A stretch of DNA of 64,000 bases, from positions 1 to 64,000 of the forward strand of contig CAIVPZ010000122.1 in assembly GCA_903907955.1 (NCBI GenBank). Direction: 5' to 3'. The stretch's first letter is position 1. Every line of letters starts with the position of its first letter. Both the position numbers and the translations under genes were made by a program. Below the pieces are notes generated by a model. That model was not told where the DNA came from. It searched no databases and saw nothing but the letters and a program-made list of their open reading frames with translations. This DNA is from an uncultured Acetobacteraceae bacterium. GTDB taxonomy: Bacteria > Pseudomonadota > Alphaproteobacteria > Acetobacterales > Acetobacteraceae. Below, one piece after another: positions 53,155 through 64,000 of the stretch.

Positions 53155-54239
53155 GCGGTCGCCTCCCCTTGCTGCACCGGCCGCAGGCGCGGATAGGTCG
53201 CGCGCGCGTTGTCCACCAGCACGCGGCGGCGCAGCGCGGCCGGAAAACCCGCGGGGAAGGCATCGCACCCCTCGAAATGCCAGTGCGGATAGTCGGTCGA
53301 GAACAGCAGCATCTGCTCGCCGCCAAGCTGGTCGAGCACATGCGCCAGATCGCGCGGCTCAGGCGGCGCGTCGGCCGGCTGCAGGGTGACGCGCACATGC
53401 GCGCGGATGATGTCGGCCGGCGGGCGGTCCACCCAGGGCACTTCCGCCCGCATCGCCCGCCAGGTCTTGTTGGCGCGCCACAGGAAGGCGGGCAGCCAGG
53501 TGAAGCCGGATTCCAGCAGCACCACGGTCAGGCGCGGGTGCCTGTGGAACACCCCCTCGCTGACCAGGCTGAGCAGCTGCGCCTGAAAGGCGTGCGCCGT
53601 GGTGACATAGTCTTCCAGGTGGTACGATGGCCAGCCGTTGCTGGTGGTGGCGTGGTGCGCGGTGGTGCCGGCATGGATGGCGAGCGGCAGACCGTGCCGC
53701 TCGGCCGCCGCCCAGATCGGCCATAGCAGCCGCTTGCCCAGCGGCATGTCGCCCATCGCCAGCACCATCACCTGCACGAAGCGCGGATCGCCGGCGCGCC
53801 GCTCGATCTCCTCCACCGCCAGTTCGGGATTCTGGGTCGGAATGATGATGGAGGCGCGCAACCGCTTGTCGCGGTCGAGCCATTCGGCGGCGATCCAGTC
53901 GTTCAGCGCCCGCGCCAGCGCCACCGCCAGATATTCGTTGCCCAGCCCCTCGATGCCATACAGGCAGTTGAGGATGGCGGTCTGCGTGCCGAACGGGTCG
54001 AGCACATGCGCCTGCAGGTCGGCGAGGCTGGTGCCCGGCCTGCGGCCATCGGCGGAGCGCCAGTCCGCCCGGCCATGCGCCACCGCGCCGGGCGGGAAAC
54101 ACATCAGGTCCAGCCCGTCGATGCCGCGAGCGGTTACCTGCGCGCGCCAGTTGTCGTCCAGATAGGGGAGCAGCGCCGCCATGCCGGGCAGTGCCGGATG
54201 CACGTCGCAGTCGATGCCGCCGAGGGTCGGTGCCCTCAT
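53151..54239 (-). CDS. Amidohydrolase-2 family protein (ACMSD-like), paralogue B
   Basis: 362 residues, clearly homologous to the next gene downstream: GGIDCDVHPALPGM, LNCLYGIEGLGNEYLAVALARALNDW, GLPLAIHAGTTAHHATTSNGWPSYHLED, and LLFSTDYPHWHFEG with the final Asp. Both proteins share the PSYHLED/PSFHLEE segment, suggesting one fold and related substrates. A heteromer or two-step path is possible. No regulator or transporter for them is adjacent. Confidence 0.85.
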   Translation of the reverse strand: MRAPTLGGIDCDVHPALPGMAALLPYLDDNWRAQVTARGIDGLDLMCFPPGAVAHGRADWRSADGRRPGTSLADLQAHVLDPFGTQTAILNCLYGIEGLGNEYLAVALARALNDWIAAEWLDRDKRLRASIIIPTQNPELAVEEIERRAGDPRFVQVMVLAMGDMPLGKRLLWPIWAAAERHGLPLAIHAGTTAHHATTSNGWPSYHLEDYVTTAHAFQAQLLSLVSEGVFHRHPRLTVVLLESGFTWLPAFLWRANKTWRAMRAEVPWVDRPPADIIRAHVRVTLQPADAPPEPRDLAHVLDQLGGEQMLLFSTDYPHWHFEGCDAFPAGFPAALRRRVLVDNARATYPRLRPVQQGEATA

Positions 54240-54344
54240 GTCACCTGATCTCCTGGCCCGGCTGCCCGGACGCAGGACGTTACACCTGCCGGCCGCGCCG
54301 GGTCCATGCCGGGAATTTGTCGCGGCCGGCCCGGTGAGTGCCGG

Positions 54345-55409
54345 TCAGGCGGCGCGCTGGCGCCAGGCGGCCAGCAGGGTGAAGGCGACCGCCAGCAGGC
54401 TCGGACCGATGAACAGCCCCAGAAAGCCAAAGGACAAAAAGCCGCCGAACACGCCGAGGATGACCAGCGCCAGCGGCATCGCCACCCCGAAGCTGATCAG
54501 CACCGGCCGCACCACGTGGTCGGCAACGCTGACCAGCACGCACCAGGCGACCAGGAAGATCGACCAGCCCACCGCCCCGCCATGGAACAGCCACCACGCC
54601 GCCGCCAGACCGATGACATAGATCAGCGGTGCGCCGATCTGGCTGAGCGCCAGCAGCAGGGTGACGAAGCCGAACGTGGCGGCGCCCTTGATGCCGGCCA
54701 GGGCAAGCCCGGCCCCCATCATCACCGCCTGCAACGCGGCGGTGCCGACCACCCCATAAGCCACGCCGCGCACCGAGGCGCCGGCGGTATCCAGCGCGCC
54801 GGCGGCCGCCTCGCCGCCCAGATCGGTCAGCACGGCGCGCAGTTCGCCGGCCAGTTCGCGGCCGTGCACCCAGAACATGGTGGCAACCGCCAGCGCCAGC
54901 ACCAGCTGCAGCAGGCTGTCGGCCAGCCCGGCGGCAACCGAGACCAGGATGTGCCGCAACGACTCGGAATACGGCGCCAGCGTCGCCGCCACATCGAGGT
55001 CGCCGCTGGCGGCATCGGTCCACAGCCCGGCGATCTGCTCGCCGACCAGCGGCACGCCGGCGAGCCAGTCCGGCGGGGTGTGCGGCAGGGTGGCCACGAC
55101 GATGGCGAGGCGCTCGCTGCCATGCGCCACCTGGTTGGCCAGCCCGGGGGCCAGGATCAGCGCCGGCAGCGCCAGCACGCCGAGCGCCAGCAGCAGCAGC
55201 GCCACGGCGGCGCCGCCGCGCGGCAGGCCGGCGCGCACCAGCGCGTCCCGCAGCGGCCAGGCGGCGACCGACAGGATGGCGCCGAACAGAATGGCGGTGA
55301 TGAAAGGCCGCAACACCTCGAACACGCCCAGCAACAGCAGGGCGATGAGCAGCAGCACCAGGGCGCGCTCGATGGTGGCGACAGTGGCGGCACGTTGCTG
55401 ATCGAACAT
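54345..55409 (-). CDS. AI-2E family membrane permease
   Basis: 354 residues from MFDQQRAATVATIERALVLL. About eight helices with the family pattern: an N-terminal pair (LLLIALLLLGVFEVLRPFITAILFG), a soluble middle (LPHTPPDWLAGVPLVGEQIAGLW) and a C-terminal half with GGFLSFGFLGLFIGPSLLAVAF. The family is named for TqsA and AI-2 export, although many members move other solutes or ions. A double-hairpin repeat separates it from leuB. Confidence 0.87.
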   Translation of the reverse strand: MFDQQRAATVATIERALVLLLIALLLLGVFEVLRPFITAILFGAILSVAAWPLRDALVRAGLPRGGAAVALLLLALGVLALPALILAPGLANQVAHGSERLAIVVATLPHTPPDWLAGVPLVGEQIAGLWTDAASGDLDVAATLAPYSESLRHILVSVAAGLADSLLQLVLALAVATMFWVHGRELAGELRAVLTDLGGEAAAGALDTAGASVRGVAYGVVGTAALQAVMMGAGLALAGIKGAATFGFVTLLLALSQIGAPLIYVIGLAAAWWLFHGGAVGWSIFLVAWCVLVSVADHVVRPVLISFGVAMPLALVILGVFGGFLSFGFLGLFIGPSLLAVAFTLLAAWRQRAA

Positions 55410-55439
55410 GGCCAACCCTACCCGCTCCGAAAGCCCTTG

Positions 55440-55502
55440 AGGAATGGGTTCCAAGGGGCCACTGCCCCTTGGCGGGTCCAGGGCAGCGCCCTGGCCTTCC
55501 TT
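55440..55502 (-). repeat. GC-rich double-hairpin repeat, copy 5
   Basis: Opposite orientation. CCAAGGGGC/GCCCCTTGG with loop CACT (55451-55472) replaces CAAGGGGGC/GCCCCCTTG of other copies, a matched change on both arms. The second stem, CCAGGGC/GCCCTGG with loop AGC (55480-55496), is unchanged. It lies immediately 3' of leuB. Confidence 0.8.
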
Positions 55503-55504
55503 CC

Positions 55505-56617
55505 TCAACCCAGCAGCTTATCCAACTCCCGCACCACCGCCTCGCCCATCACCTGGGTGCCGACGCGGGCGCAACCCGGTGCCATGACGTCCGGCGTGCG
55601 CAGCCCGTTCGCCAGCACGGCGACGCAGGCGCGCTCGATCAGCGCCGCATCCTCCGTCATGCCGAAGGAATAGCGCAGCAGCATGGCGAAGCTGAGGATC
55701 TGCGCCAGCGGGTTGGCCACGCCCTTGCCGGTGATGTCCGGCGCGCTGCCGTGGATCGGCTCGTACAGCGCATGCCGGCGGCCGGTCGCATCGGGCTGGC
55801 CGAGCGTGGCGGAAGGCAGCATGCCCAGCGAGCCGGTCAGCATGGAGGCGAGATCGGACAGCAGGTCGCCGAACAGGTTGCCGGTGACGATGACGTCGAA
55901 CTGGCGCGGGTTGCGCACCAGCTGCATGGCGCAGTTGTCGGCATACATGTGGCTGAGCGCGACATCCGGATATTCGGCATCGCCCAGCGCCTGCACGGTC
56001 TGCCGCCACAGCAGGCCACTTTCCATCACGTTGGCCTTCTCGACCGAACACACCCGCTGCTGCCGCTGGCGCGCCAGATCGAAGGCCACGCGCGCCACCC
56101 GCTCGATTTCCGGCGTGGTGTAGACCTCGGTGTTGACGCCGCGCCTGGTGCCGTCCGGCAGCGTCTCGATGCCGCGCGGGGTGCCGAAATAGATGCCACC
56201 GGTGCTCTCGCGCACGATCATCAGGTCGAGACCGCGCACGATTTCGGCCTTCAGCGTGCTGGCATCGATCAGCGGGTCATACACGATCGCCGGGCGCAGA
56301 TTGGCGAACAGGCCAAGCTCGCTGCGCAGCCGCAGGATGGCGATCTCGGGCCGCATGTCGAAGCCGAGCGATTCCCATTTCGGGCCGCCGACCGCACCGA
56401 ACAGCACGGCGTCGGCGTCCTTCGCCCGCTGCAGGGTGGCGTCGCTGATCGGGGTGCCGCGCGCATCGATGGAGGCGCCGCCGACCAGATCCTCGGACAG
56501 ATTGAAGGCGATGCCGCGGCGGCGGCTCATCCAGTCGATGACGCGGCGGACCTCGTGCATGACCTCGGGGCCGATGCCGTCGCCGGGGAGAATGAGGATG
56601 TTCTTGATGGCGGACAT
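55505..56617 (-). CDS. leuB: 3-isopropylmalate dehydrogenase
   Basis: The third step of leucine synthesis, oxidative decarboxylation with NAD. The 370 residues include [18 protein letters not shown] near the start, [29 protein letters not shown] and [25 protein letters not shown] (Asp ligands for Mg), then [14 protein letters not shown]. It is encoded after leuD with a 38-base gap and ends the long ffh-to-leuB run. Confidence 0.97.
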   Translation of the reverse strand: MSAIKNILILPGDGIGPEVMHEVRRVIDWMSRRRGIAFNLSEDLVGGASIDARGTPISDATLQRAKDADAVLFGAVGGPKWESLGFDMRPEIAILRLRSELGLFANLRPAIVYDPLIDASTLKAEIVRGLDLMIVRESTGGIYFGTPRGIETLPDGTRRGVNTEVYTTPEIERVARVAFDLARQRQQRVCSVEKANVMESGLLWRQTVQALGDAEYPDVALSHMYADNCAMQLVRNPRQFDVIVTGNLFGDLLSDLASMLTGSLGMLPSATLGQPDATGRRHALYEPIHGSAPDITGKGVANPLAQILSFAMLLRYSFGMTEDAALIERACVAVLANGLRTPDVMAPGCARVGTQVMGEAVVRELDKLLG

Positions 56618-56654
56618 GGGCCGGTATCCTTACGGCGTCGGTGCTTGCAGCGAC

Positions 56655-57275
56655 TTAGATGGCGATGCCGGGCTGCCAGGATTTCTCCTGGCGCTGGCGG
56701 GCTTCATAGCTGTCGATTTTCGCCGCGTGCTGCAGGGTCTGGCCGATATCGTCCAGCCCGTTCAGCAGCAGGTGCTTGCGGAACGGGTCGATCTCGAAAT
56801 GCACCTTCGCGCCGTTCGGCCGCACCACCACCTGTGCTGCAAGATCGACCGTCAGCCGCGCGTTGTCGCCCAGCCGCGCATCCTGCATCAGCAGGTCGCA
56901 GAGCTCGCGCGGCAGGCGTATCGGCAGAATGCCGTTCTTGAAGGTGTTGTTGTGGAAGATGTCGGCGAAGTCCGGCGCGATGACGCAGCGGATGCCGAAA
57001 TCCAGCAGCGCCCAGGGCGCATGCTCGCGCGACGAGCCGCAGCCGAAATTCTCATACGCAATGAGAATCTGCGCCCGGCGGTACGGTTCCTGGTTCAGCA
57101 CGAAATCCGGCCGTTCCCGGCCGTCGGCTTCATAGCGCAGGGTGTCGAACAGATTGGCGCCGAGACCGGTGCGCTTGATGGTCTTGAGGAACCTTGCCGG
57201 AATGATCTTATCCGTATCGACATTGGCCATCGGCAACGGGGCGGCGATGGCGGTCAGGGTGGTAAAGGCGTCCAT
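56655..57275 (-). CDS. leuD: 3-isopropylmalate dehydratase small subunit
   Basis: The swivel-domain partner of LeuC. The 206-residue start [20 protein letters not shown] is followed at once by [34 protein letters not shown] and IIRNNTFKNG-like [12 protein letters not shown] form the substrate loop. The ATG shares one base with the leuC stop (TGATG), so the subunits are coupled. Confidence 0.97.
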   Translation of the reverse strand: MDAFTTLTAIAAPLPMANVDTDKIIPARFLKTIKRTGLGANLFDTLRYEADGRERPDFVLNQEPYRRAQILIAYENFGCGSSREHAPWALLDFGIRCVIAPDFADIFHNNTFKNGILPIRLPRELCDLLMQDARLGDNARLTVDLAAQVVVRPNGAKVHFEIDPFRKHLLLNGLDDIGQTLQHAAKIDSYEARQRQEKSWQPGIAI

Positions 57276-58687
57276 CAAACCAGCTCCCGCACATCGGTGA
57301 GGTGGCCGGTCACCGCGGCGGCGGCGGCCATGGCCGGCGACAGCAGATGGGTGCGCCCGCCCGGACCCTGGCGGCCCTCGAAATTGCGGTTCGACGTGCT
57401 GGCGCAGCGCTGCCCCGGGGTGAGCTTGTCCGGGTTCATGCCGAGACACATCGAGCAACCGGCCTCCCGCCATTCGAAGCCGGCGTCGCGAAGAATGCGG
57501 TCCAGCCCCTCCGCCTCGGCCTGCTGCTTCACCAGGCCGGAGCCCGGCACCACCATGGCGCGCACGCCCGGCGCCACCCGGCGGCCCTGCACCAGTTGCG
57601 CCACCACGCGGATATCCTCGATGCGGCCGTTGGTGCAGGAGCCAACGAACACCACGTCAACCACCAGCTCGGTCAGTTTCTGCCCCGGAATGAGGCCCAT
57701 ATACTCCACCATGCGCTGCAGCTGGGCGCGCCTGGCTTCGTCCGGCTCATCGGCGGGGTTCGGCACCGTGCCGGTGATCGGCAGCACCGCCTCGGGGCTG
57801 GTGCCCCAGGTGACCATCGGCGCGATCTCCGCGGCATCGAGGGTGACGACACGGTCGTAGACGGCATCGGCATCGGATGGCAGCGTGCGCCAGTGCGCCA
57901 CCGCTGCGTCGAACGCCGCGCCGTGCGGCGCGAACGGACGGCCGTCGATATAGGCGAAGGTGGTTTCGTCCGGCGCGATCAGCCCGGCCCGCGCGCCGGC
58001 CTCGATCGCCATGTTGCACACCGTCATCCGGCCGGCCATGTCGAGCGCGCGGATCGTTTCGCCACCAAACTCGATGACGTGGCCGTTGCCGCCGGCGGTG
58101 CCGATGCGGCCGATGATGGCCAGCACGATATCCTTCGCGCTGCAGCCGGGCGGCAGCGTGCCATCGACGCGCACCAGCATGTTCTTCGCCGGCTTCTGCA
58201 GCAGCGTCTGCGTCGCCAGCACGTGCTCGACCTCGGAGGTGCCGATGCCGAATGCCAGCGCGCCCAGCGCCCCATGCGTCGAGGTATGCGAATCGCCGCA
58301 GACGATGGTCATGCCGGGCAGCGAGACGCCCTGCTCCGGGCCGACGATGTGGACGATGCCCTGGCGCGGATCGAGCACCGGAAAATAGGGCACGCCAAAG
58401 GCGGCGACGTTGCTTTCCAGCGTCTCGACCTGGATGCGGCTTTCTTCCTCGGCGATGCCCTGGCTGCGGTCGGAGGTGGGAATGTTGTGGTCCACCACGG
58501 CGAGCGTCGCCTCCGGCCGGCGCACCCGGCGCCCGGCGGTGCGCAACCCGTCGAAAGCCTGCGGGCTGGTCACCTCGTGCACCAGATGGCGGTCGATGTA
58601 CAGCACGCAGGTGCCGTCGGGCAGACGCTCAACGACGTGGCTGTCCCACACCTTGTCGAACAAAGTGCGGGGCTTGTCCTGGGGCAT
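57275..58687 (-). CDS. leuC: 3-isopropylmalate dehydratase large subunit
   Basis: An aconitase-fold [4Fe-4S] enzyme that isomerises 2- to 3-isopropylmalate. The 470 residues carry the cluster cysteines in [13 protein letters not shown] and the CSMCLGMN pair near the end. Substrate motifs [26 protein letters not shown] and [17 protein letters not shown] are present. It starts 31 bases after rplS, so leucine synthesis genes follow a ribosomal-protein gene with no obvious leader peptide or T-box. Confidence 0.97.
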   Translation of the reverse strand: MPQDKPRTLFDKVWDSHVVERLPDGTCVLYIDRHLVHEVTSPQAFDGLRTAGRRVRRPEATLAVVDHNIPTSDRSQGIAEEESRIQVETLESNVAAFGVPYFPVLDPRQGIVHIVGPEQGVSLPGMTIVCGDSHTSTHGALGALAFGIGTSEVEHVLATQTLLQKPAKNMLVRVDGTLPPGCSAKDIVLAIIGRIGTAGGNGHVIEFGGETIRALDMAGRMTVCNMAIEAGARAGLIAPDETTFAYIDGRPFAPHGAAFDAAVAHWRTLPSDADAVYDRVVTLDAAEIAPMVTWGTSPEAVLPITGTVPNPADEPDEARRAQLQRMVEYMGLIPGQKLTELVVDVVFVGSCTNGRIEDIRVVAQLVQGRRVAPGVRAMVVPGSGLVKQQAEAEGLDRILRDAGFEWREAGCSMCLGMNPDKLTPGQRCASTSNRNFEGRQGPGGRTHLLSPAMAAAAAVTGHLTDVRELV

Positions 58688-58717
58688 GGACGTTCCCTCC
58701 TCCTCGGCAGACCGGCG

Positions 58718-59131
58718 TTATTCGGCGGAGGCCTGCTCCACCGCGACTGCCGGGGCAGTGCTGCTGGGAACCTCGCGGGCGCGTTCGGCGATGCGCGCCG
58801 ACTTGCCGCTGCGGCCACGCAGATAATACAGCTTCGCCCGCCGCACATCGCCGCGACGCACCACCAGGATTTCGGCGATCACCGGCGAATACAGCGGAAA
58901 CACCCGCTCCACGCCTTCGCCGTAGCTGATCTTGCGCACGGTGAAGTTGGAGTTCAGCCCCTTGTTCGAGCGGGCGATGCAGACGCCCTCGAAAGCCTGG
59001 GTGCGGGTGCGCTCGCCCTCGACCACCTTCACCGACACGCGCAGCGAATCGCCGGGGCGGAATTCCGGAATCGGGCGGACGGCGCTGAGGCGGGCGACCT
59101 CTTCCGCCTCGAACTGCTGGATGATGTTCAT
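58718..59131 (-). CDS. rplS: 50S ribosomal protein L19
   Basis: 137 residues with [40 protein letters not shown] and [20 protein letters not shown], the usual L19 core. The last 20 residues ([17 protein letters not shown]) are an acidic-poor tail typical of alphaproteobacteria. The ribosome site AAAGGACAAG precedes the ATG. Confidence 0.97.
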   Translation of the reverse strand: MNIIQQFEAEEVARLSAVRPIPEFRPGDSLRVSVKVVEGERTRTQAFEGVCIARSNKGLNSNFTVRKISYGEGVERVFPLYSPVIAEILVVRRGDVRRAKLYYLRGRSGKSARIAERAREVPSSTAPAVAVEQASAE

Positions 59132-59152
59132 GGCTTGTCCTTTCGTATTTTT

Positions 59153-59899
59153 CTACGGCGCGCCGGGCACGGTGGCAACCGGGGCACCCGATATGACGGC
59201 TGGCCGCAGGGCGGATTGGTGTGCGGCCCACAGCTCGGGCCGCCGCTCGCGGGTGATGCGTTCGGATTGCTGCCGCCGCCAGGTGGCGATGGCGGCGTGA
59301 TGGCCGGAGAGCAGCACCTCCGGCACGCGCCGCCCCTGCCACTCCGCCGGGCGGGTGTAGTGCGGGTATTCCAGCAACCCGGCAGCGAAGCTTTCCTCAT
59401 CGGCGCTCTCGGCCGCCCCCATGACGCCGGGCAGCAGCCGCACGCAGGCATCCAGCAGCACCATGGCCGGCAGTTCGCCGCCGGAGAGCACGTAGTCGCC
59501 GATATTGATCTCAACCAGACCGCGCGCCTCGATGACCCGCTGGTCCACCCCTTCGTAGCGGCCGCACAGCAGCACCACACCGGGACCATCGGCCAGCTCG
59601 CGCACCCGCGCCTGGGTGAGCGGGACGCCGCGCGGCGTCAGATAGATGCAGGGTCGCGCGTCGGCGACGGCCGCCAGCGCCGCATCCAGCACGTCGGGGC
59701 GCATGACCATGCCGGCGCCGCCGCCGAACGGCGTGTCATCCACGGTGCGGTGCCGGTCGGTGGCAAAGCCGCGGATGTTCTCCGCCGCCAGCGACCAGAT
59801 GCCGCGCTCCAGGGCACGGCCGGCCAGCGACTGGCCGAGCGGTCCGGGAAACACCTCCGGAAACAGCGTCAGCACGCTGGCGTTCCAGGGCGCCGTCAT
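59153..59899 (-). CDS. trmD: tRNA (guanine-N1)-methyltransferase
   Basis: Methylates G37 of tRNAs. The SPOUT knot is visible as [37 protein letters not shown], and the early [18 protein letters not shown] binds the target. 248 residues is normal. The ATG overlaps the rimM stop as ATGA. Confidence 0.97.
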   Translation of the reverse strand: MTAPWNASVLTLFPEVFPGPLGQSLAGRALERGIWSLAAENIRGFATDRHRTVDDTPFGGGAGMVMRPDVLDAALAAVADARPCIYLTPRGVPLTQARVRELADGPGVVLLCGRYEGVDQRVIEARGLVEINIGDYVLSGGELPAMVLLDACVRLLPGVMGAAESADEESFAAGLLEYPHYTRPAEWQGRRVPEVLLSGHHAAIATWRRQQSERITRERRPELWAAHQSALRPAVISGAPVATVPGAP

Positions 59900-60420
59900 G
59901 CCGCGTCGTCCGCCCGGCCGGGCACCACGATTTCGTCGGGCGGCACCACGGTGATCCGCCCGGCGGCGATATCCACCACCGGAACCGCCGCGCGGGTGAA
60001 CGGCACGAACAGCGCCCCGATCTCCAGGCTGGCGCCGGCGCCATAGTCGTGCACCGCATCGACCTGCCCGAGCGGCGTGCCGTCCGCGCCGACCGCCTGC
60101 AACCCGATCAGATCGGCGAGATAGAACTCATCCCCCCCGGCCGGCGGCAGCCGGTCGCGGTCGGCATAGAGCGACAGATTGACCAGCTTTTCGGCCTGGC
60201 TGCGATCGGCGACCGGCACCGGGCGGCCATCGATGAGTTCGGACAGCTCGGCGATACCCTCGCCCCGCCAGCGCAGCGAGAACCGCCGGCCGCGCCCGTC
60301 CTCGAACGGGCCATAGGCCGGCAGGTCGGCCGGGTCGGCGGTATAGCTGTGCACATGCAACAGCCCCCGCACGCCGTGCGGCCTGCCCACCACGCCCATC
60401 AGGATGCGACGCTGCGGCAC
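59896..60420 (-). CDS. rimM: 16S rRNA processing protein RimM
   Basis: A 30S assembly factor that binds S19. 174 residues with the N-terminal [20 protein letters not shown] and the PRC-barrel part [21 protein letters not shown], then IVPPDEIVV near the end ([11 protein letters not shown] here). It lies 10 bases after rpsP. Confidence 0.95.
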   Translation of the reverse strand: MPQRRILMGVVGRPHGVRGLLHVHSYTADPADLPAYGPFEDGRGRRFSLRWRGEGIAELSELIDGRPVPVADRSQAEKLVNLSLYADRDRLPPAGGDEFYLADLIGLQAVGADGTPLGQVDAVHDYGAGASLEIGALFVPFTRAAVPVVDIAAGRITVVPPDEIVVPGRADDAA

Positions 60421-60430
60421 TGCTCGCCGG

Positions 60431-60760
60431 TCAGCCGGCGGCCTTGGCGCGTTCCTGCGCCTTCTTCTTCGGCAGCGACTGCTTGGGCTGCTCGACGAAG
60501 GCGGGCATCGGCGCCAGGCCGGCGCGGCCGAGGAAGCGGGCGACCCGGTCGGTTGCCAGCGCGCCCTCGCTGAGCCAGTGGGTGATGCGCTCGTTCACCA
60601 GGCGCACGCGGTCGGCGTGCTCGGCCGGCAGCATCGGGTTGTAGCTGCCCACCCTCTCGATGAATCGGCCGTCACGCGGCGAGCGGCTGTCGGCCACCAC
60701 GATGTGGTAGTACGGCCGCTTCTTGGCGCCGGCGCGGGCAAGTCGGATCTTCAGGCCCAT
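60431..60760 (-). CDS. rpsP: 30S ribosomal protein S16
   Basis: 109 residues: [20 protein letters not shown] and [22 protein letters not shown] are diagnostic. The C-terminal Lys/Ala-rich tail ([17 protein letters not shown]) is common in this class. It sits 42 bases after ffh in the usual order. Confidence 0.97.
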   Translation of the reverse strand: MGLKIRLARAGAKKRPYYHIVVADSRSPRDGRFIERVGSYNPMLPAEHADRVRLVNERITHWLSEGALATDRVARFLGRAGLAPMPAFVEQPKQSLPKKKAQERAKAAG

Positions 60761-60802
60761 GGGGAATCAGGTCTCCGTGGTTCGGGATTCAGGTTGGTTG
60801 GA

Positions 60803-62179
<1,377 letters not shown>

Positions 62180-62244
62180 GCGGACCCCAACACAGTACGC
62201 GCCGGCGCGCGAACACTCGCGGACCGGCGGATCAGAAGGCGGGG

Positions 62245-62273
62245 CTTATCGCGCCGGGCGGACCGGGAGTCAA
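62245..62273 (-). promoter_or_regulatory. Sigma-70 promoter for the ffh operon
   Basis: TTGACT (62273-62268) and GATAAG (62250-62245) are 17 bases apart on the minus strand, about 65 bases before the ffh start. Both boxes are near consensus for alphaproteobacteria. Confidence 0.6.
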
Positions 62274-62362
62274 GCAAGCGACCGCCGCCGGCAGTTCTCA
62301 AATGAAACTTGCATCTGCCGGACCTGGCGCTCTCACTCCGGCCACCAGCGAAGGAGCCGCAC

Positions 62363-63484
62363 ATGTCGCAGAACGAACTGAAGGTGCAGTCGGGACAGGT
62401 GGTGGCGCTGCGCCTGTTCGACGTGGCGTTTGCCATCGACCTGAAGCGGGCCGAGGCGCTGTGGGCGCAGCAGGCGCTGGGCGCCAGCGCGCGCAGCCGG
62501 CTGGTCGGAACGCCGCCGAAGGCGGTGTCGTTCGGCGTGCCACCGCTGGTGCTGGAACTTGCGCCGGTGGCGTTGCAGGTCGATGGCACCGCGGTGCAGG
62601 CGGCGGCGAGTGTCCGCCTGTATGATTTCGGCATCGTCGCCCTGGCGCTCCGCCTGCCGGTGCAGAACCTGCCCTGGAACAGCTTCTCCCGGCTGGTGAA
62701 CCAGACCGATCTCGCGGTCGGCCCGGCCGCCGTGACGCCGGTCTGGGACACGCTGCTGACCCAGTTGCGCGGCCTGCTCGGCGAGGCGCTGGACCGCCCG
62801 ACCACGGCGCTGGTGCAGGAGGATTATCTGATGGCGATGGTGTTCGCCTTCGACCAGCCGGTAACCGCCGAGGCGTTGCAGGAGCGCGCCGATCTGGTGC
62901 CGCTGCTGTCAGGCACCGAGCGTCCGCTGTCCGAGGGCGCCCGGCGCGACCTGCTGCGGCACCGCTACTCCTATCACCCCGACGACCTCGCGGTGATCAC
63001 CTGGGACCGCGCCCTGATCATCGAGCCGCAGCGGGAAACCGACGTCGCCGACGTGCTGGAAATGGCCAACGCCCAGTTGCTGGAAATGCGCGCCTATGAC
63101 GAGATGCTTGACGACGAACTGCCGCGCATGCGCGCCATGGTCGAGGCGGCGCGGCAGCGGGCCAACCTGCTCGCCGCACGCCGCTACGCCAAGCTGGCGC
63201 GGCGGCTGCACACGCTGGTGGCCGAGGTGACGCAACTCACCGAACGGGTGGACAACGCCCTGCAGGTTACCGAGGACGTCTATCTGGCACGGGTCTATGC
63301 GGCGGCGATGGAGCTGTTTCGCGTCCCCAACGTCAGCGCCGCGGTGGACCGCAAGCTCGCCATCATCCGCGACACCTACGCGGCCCTGCACAGCGAGGCG
63401 GCGGGGGCGCGGTCCGAACTGCTGGAAATCATCATCCTGTGGCTGATCGCGGTTGAGATCGTCGTGTCGCTGCTGCCGCATTGA
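62363..63484 (+). CDS. RMD1/DUF155 family membrane-anchored protein
   Basis: 373 residues from the ATG at 62363, preceded by GAAGGAG. The C-terminal half shows the DUF155 pattern: VLEMANAQLLEMRAYDEMLDDELPRM, a coiled-coil stretch to about 320 (LHTLVAEVTQLTERVDNALQVTED), IIRDTYAALHSEAAGARSEL and a final membrane helix LLEIIILWLIAVEIVVSLL. Eukaryotic relatives (RMD1/RMND1) are mitochondrial inner-membrane proteins linked to translation. The bacterial role is unknown. It is divergent from ffh. Confidence 0.8.
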   Translation: MSQNELKVQSGQVVALRLFDVAFAIDLKRAEALWAQQALGASARSRLVGTPPKAVSFGVPPLVLELAPVALQVDGTAVQAAASVRLYDFGIVALALRLPVQNLPWNSFSRLVNQTDLAVGPAAVTPVWDTLLTQLRGLLGEALDRPTTALVQEDYLMAMVFAFDQPVTAEALQERADLVPLLSGTERPLSEGARRDLLRHRYSYHPDDLAVITWDRALIIEPQRETDVADVLEMANAQLLEMRAYDEMLDDELPRMRAMVEAARQRANLLAARRYAKLARRLHTLVAEVTQLTERVDNALQVTEDVYLARVYAAAMELFRVPNVSAAVDRKLAIIRDTYAALHSEAAGARSELLEIIILWLIAVEIVVSLLPH

Positions 63485-63556
63485 AGGCGCCGGTCCCTGT
63501 TCCGGCAATCGGGACAAGGGGGGCAGCGCGCGACGCCTCCCCCGCCCGCAGCACGG

Positions 63557-64000
63557 TCAGAACGAGGCGATCGAGCACCCGCCGCCCTTGGCCTTCACCT
63601 TCTCGCAGAAATCGCGGGCATGCCCGGAATCGGCGAAGCCGCCGGTGCGCAGGCGGAAGAAGGTGTGCCCCTCGTGCTCGGTTTTCGTCACCAAAGGCTG
63701 GTGGCCGCCCAGCACGTCCGGCATCTTCCGGGCCAGCCGCTGCCACTCGGCCAGCGCCGCCTCATGCGAGGGCAGCGCGCCGAGTTGCACCTGGGTGTGC
63801 CCGGCCGCAGCCGCGGTGGGACCGGCGGGCACGGCCGGCGATTTCGGCGCGACCGCCGCCAGGTGCGCCGGCCTCGGCTCGGCGACCGGCGGCGCCGCGG
63901 GGATCGACGGCGCCGGCGCGGCGGTGATAACCGGCGGCGGGGCCGGCGGCGGCGCGGGCCGGGTCTCCTGCGCCTTCAGCGCCTGCGGCGCCGGCACCTC
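63557..64000 (-). CDS. SPOR-domain protein, N-terminus beyond the window
   Basis: Only the C-terminal 147 or so residues are seen. The visible N-part is a Pro/Ala-rich linker ([16 protein letters not shown] type). The SPOR domain covers the last 80 residues: [20 protein letters not shown], then [39 protein letters not shown] domains bind denuded septal glycan. Cys in the last two positions of the fold (FCEK and GGGC) could form a disulfide. The gene continues past the right edge. Confidence 0.88.
   Translation of the reverse strand, partial: EVPAPQALKAQETRPAPPPAPPPVITAAPAPSIPAAPPVAEPRPAHLAAVAPKSPAVPAGPTAAAAGHTQVQLGALPSHEAALAEWQRLARKMPDVLGGHQPLVTKTEHEGHTFFRLRTGGFADSGHARDFCEKVKAKGGGCSIASF

Noticed and set aside
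57302-60046. A 914-codon open frame antisense to leuC, rplS and trmD
   Set aside because: It crosses three well-conserved genes and their gaps. Its composition is that of a shadow frame.

Overview
This is a GC-rich alphaproteobacterial chromosome segment, most likely from Rhodospirillales and probably Acetobacteraceae. The evidence is gene order rather than a database match. Two classic alphaproteobacterial housekeeping blocks are intact: rpsB-tsf-pyrH-frr-uppS-cdsA-dxr-rseP (16450 down to 9137) and ffh-rpsP-rimM-trmD-rplS-leuC-leuD-leuB (62179 down to 55505). Many neighbours are joined by four-base ATGA or GTGA stop/start overlaps, so translational coupling is common. There are no rRNA genes and no CRISPR array, and I recognised no tRNA.

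Layout. 1-1.2 kb: an IS4-type transposase fragment cut by a REP-associated tyrosine transposase flanked by inverted GTAG-hairpins. 1.2-5.2 kb: malate synthase G and an acyl-CoA ligase. 5.4-8.9 kb: a minus-strand sugar operon with two sugar-nucleotide epimerases and a glycosyltransferase. 9.1-16.5 kb: the translation and envelope block. 16.8-25.8 kb: LolA-like and gamma-glutamyl hydrolase-like genes, parC-recO, trmJ, cysS and two unknowns. 25.9-28.3 kb: feoAB behind a promoter with FNR-type and Fur-type operator candidates. 28.5-30.5 kb: a motB-motA pair. 30.5-39 kb: a shrunken hydantoinase-A relative, an SRAP protein, GluQRS, an esterase, an HNH protein, a phospholipid methyltransferase, an HpnL-like protein, MsrB and a nitronate monooxygenase.

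39.1-46.1 kb is the accessory stretch. It holds a frameshifted micro-gene, a 77-residue phage-like gene behind a terminator-containing leader, a recombinase relic, an MFS exporter, a winged-helix regulator followed by an IHF-alpha-like protein, a SEC-C protein, a thioredoxin-like protein and a small Mu-type phage relic. 46-55.4 kb holds a patatin, a YiiX-like amidase, a type I secretion ABC/HlyD pair, two paralogous amidohydrolases and an AI-2E-type permease. The window ends with the ffh/leu block, a DUF155 protein and an edge-truncated SPOR protein.

The least expected signals are non-coding. A roughly 105-base palindromic element occurs three times (5241, 13742 and 43643). Its stem is kept by compensatory changes and it also reads as a conserved peptide frame. 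A second family of GC-rich double hairpins sits in gaps, mostly at 3' ends of genes, and also shows pairing-preserving changes.
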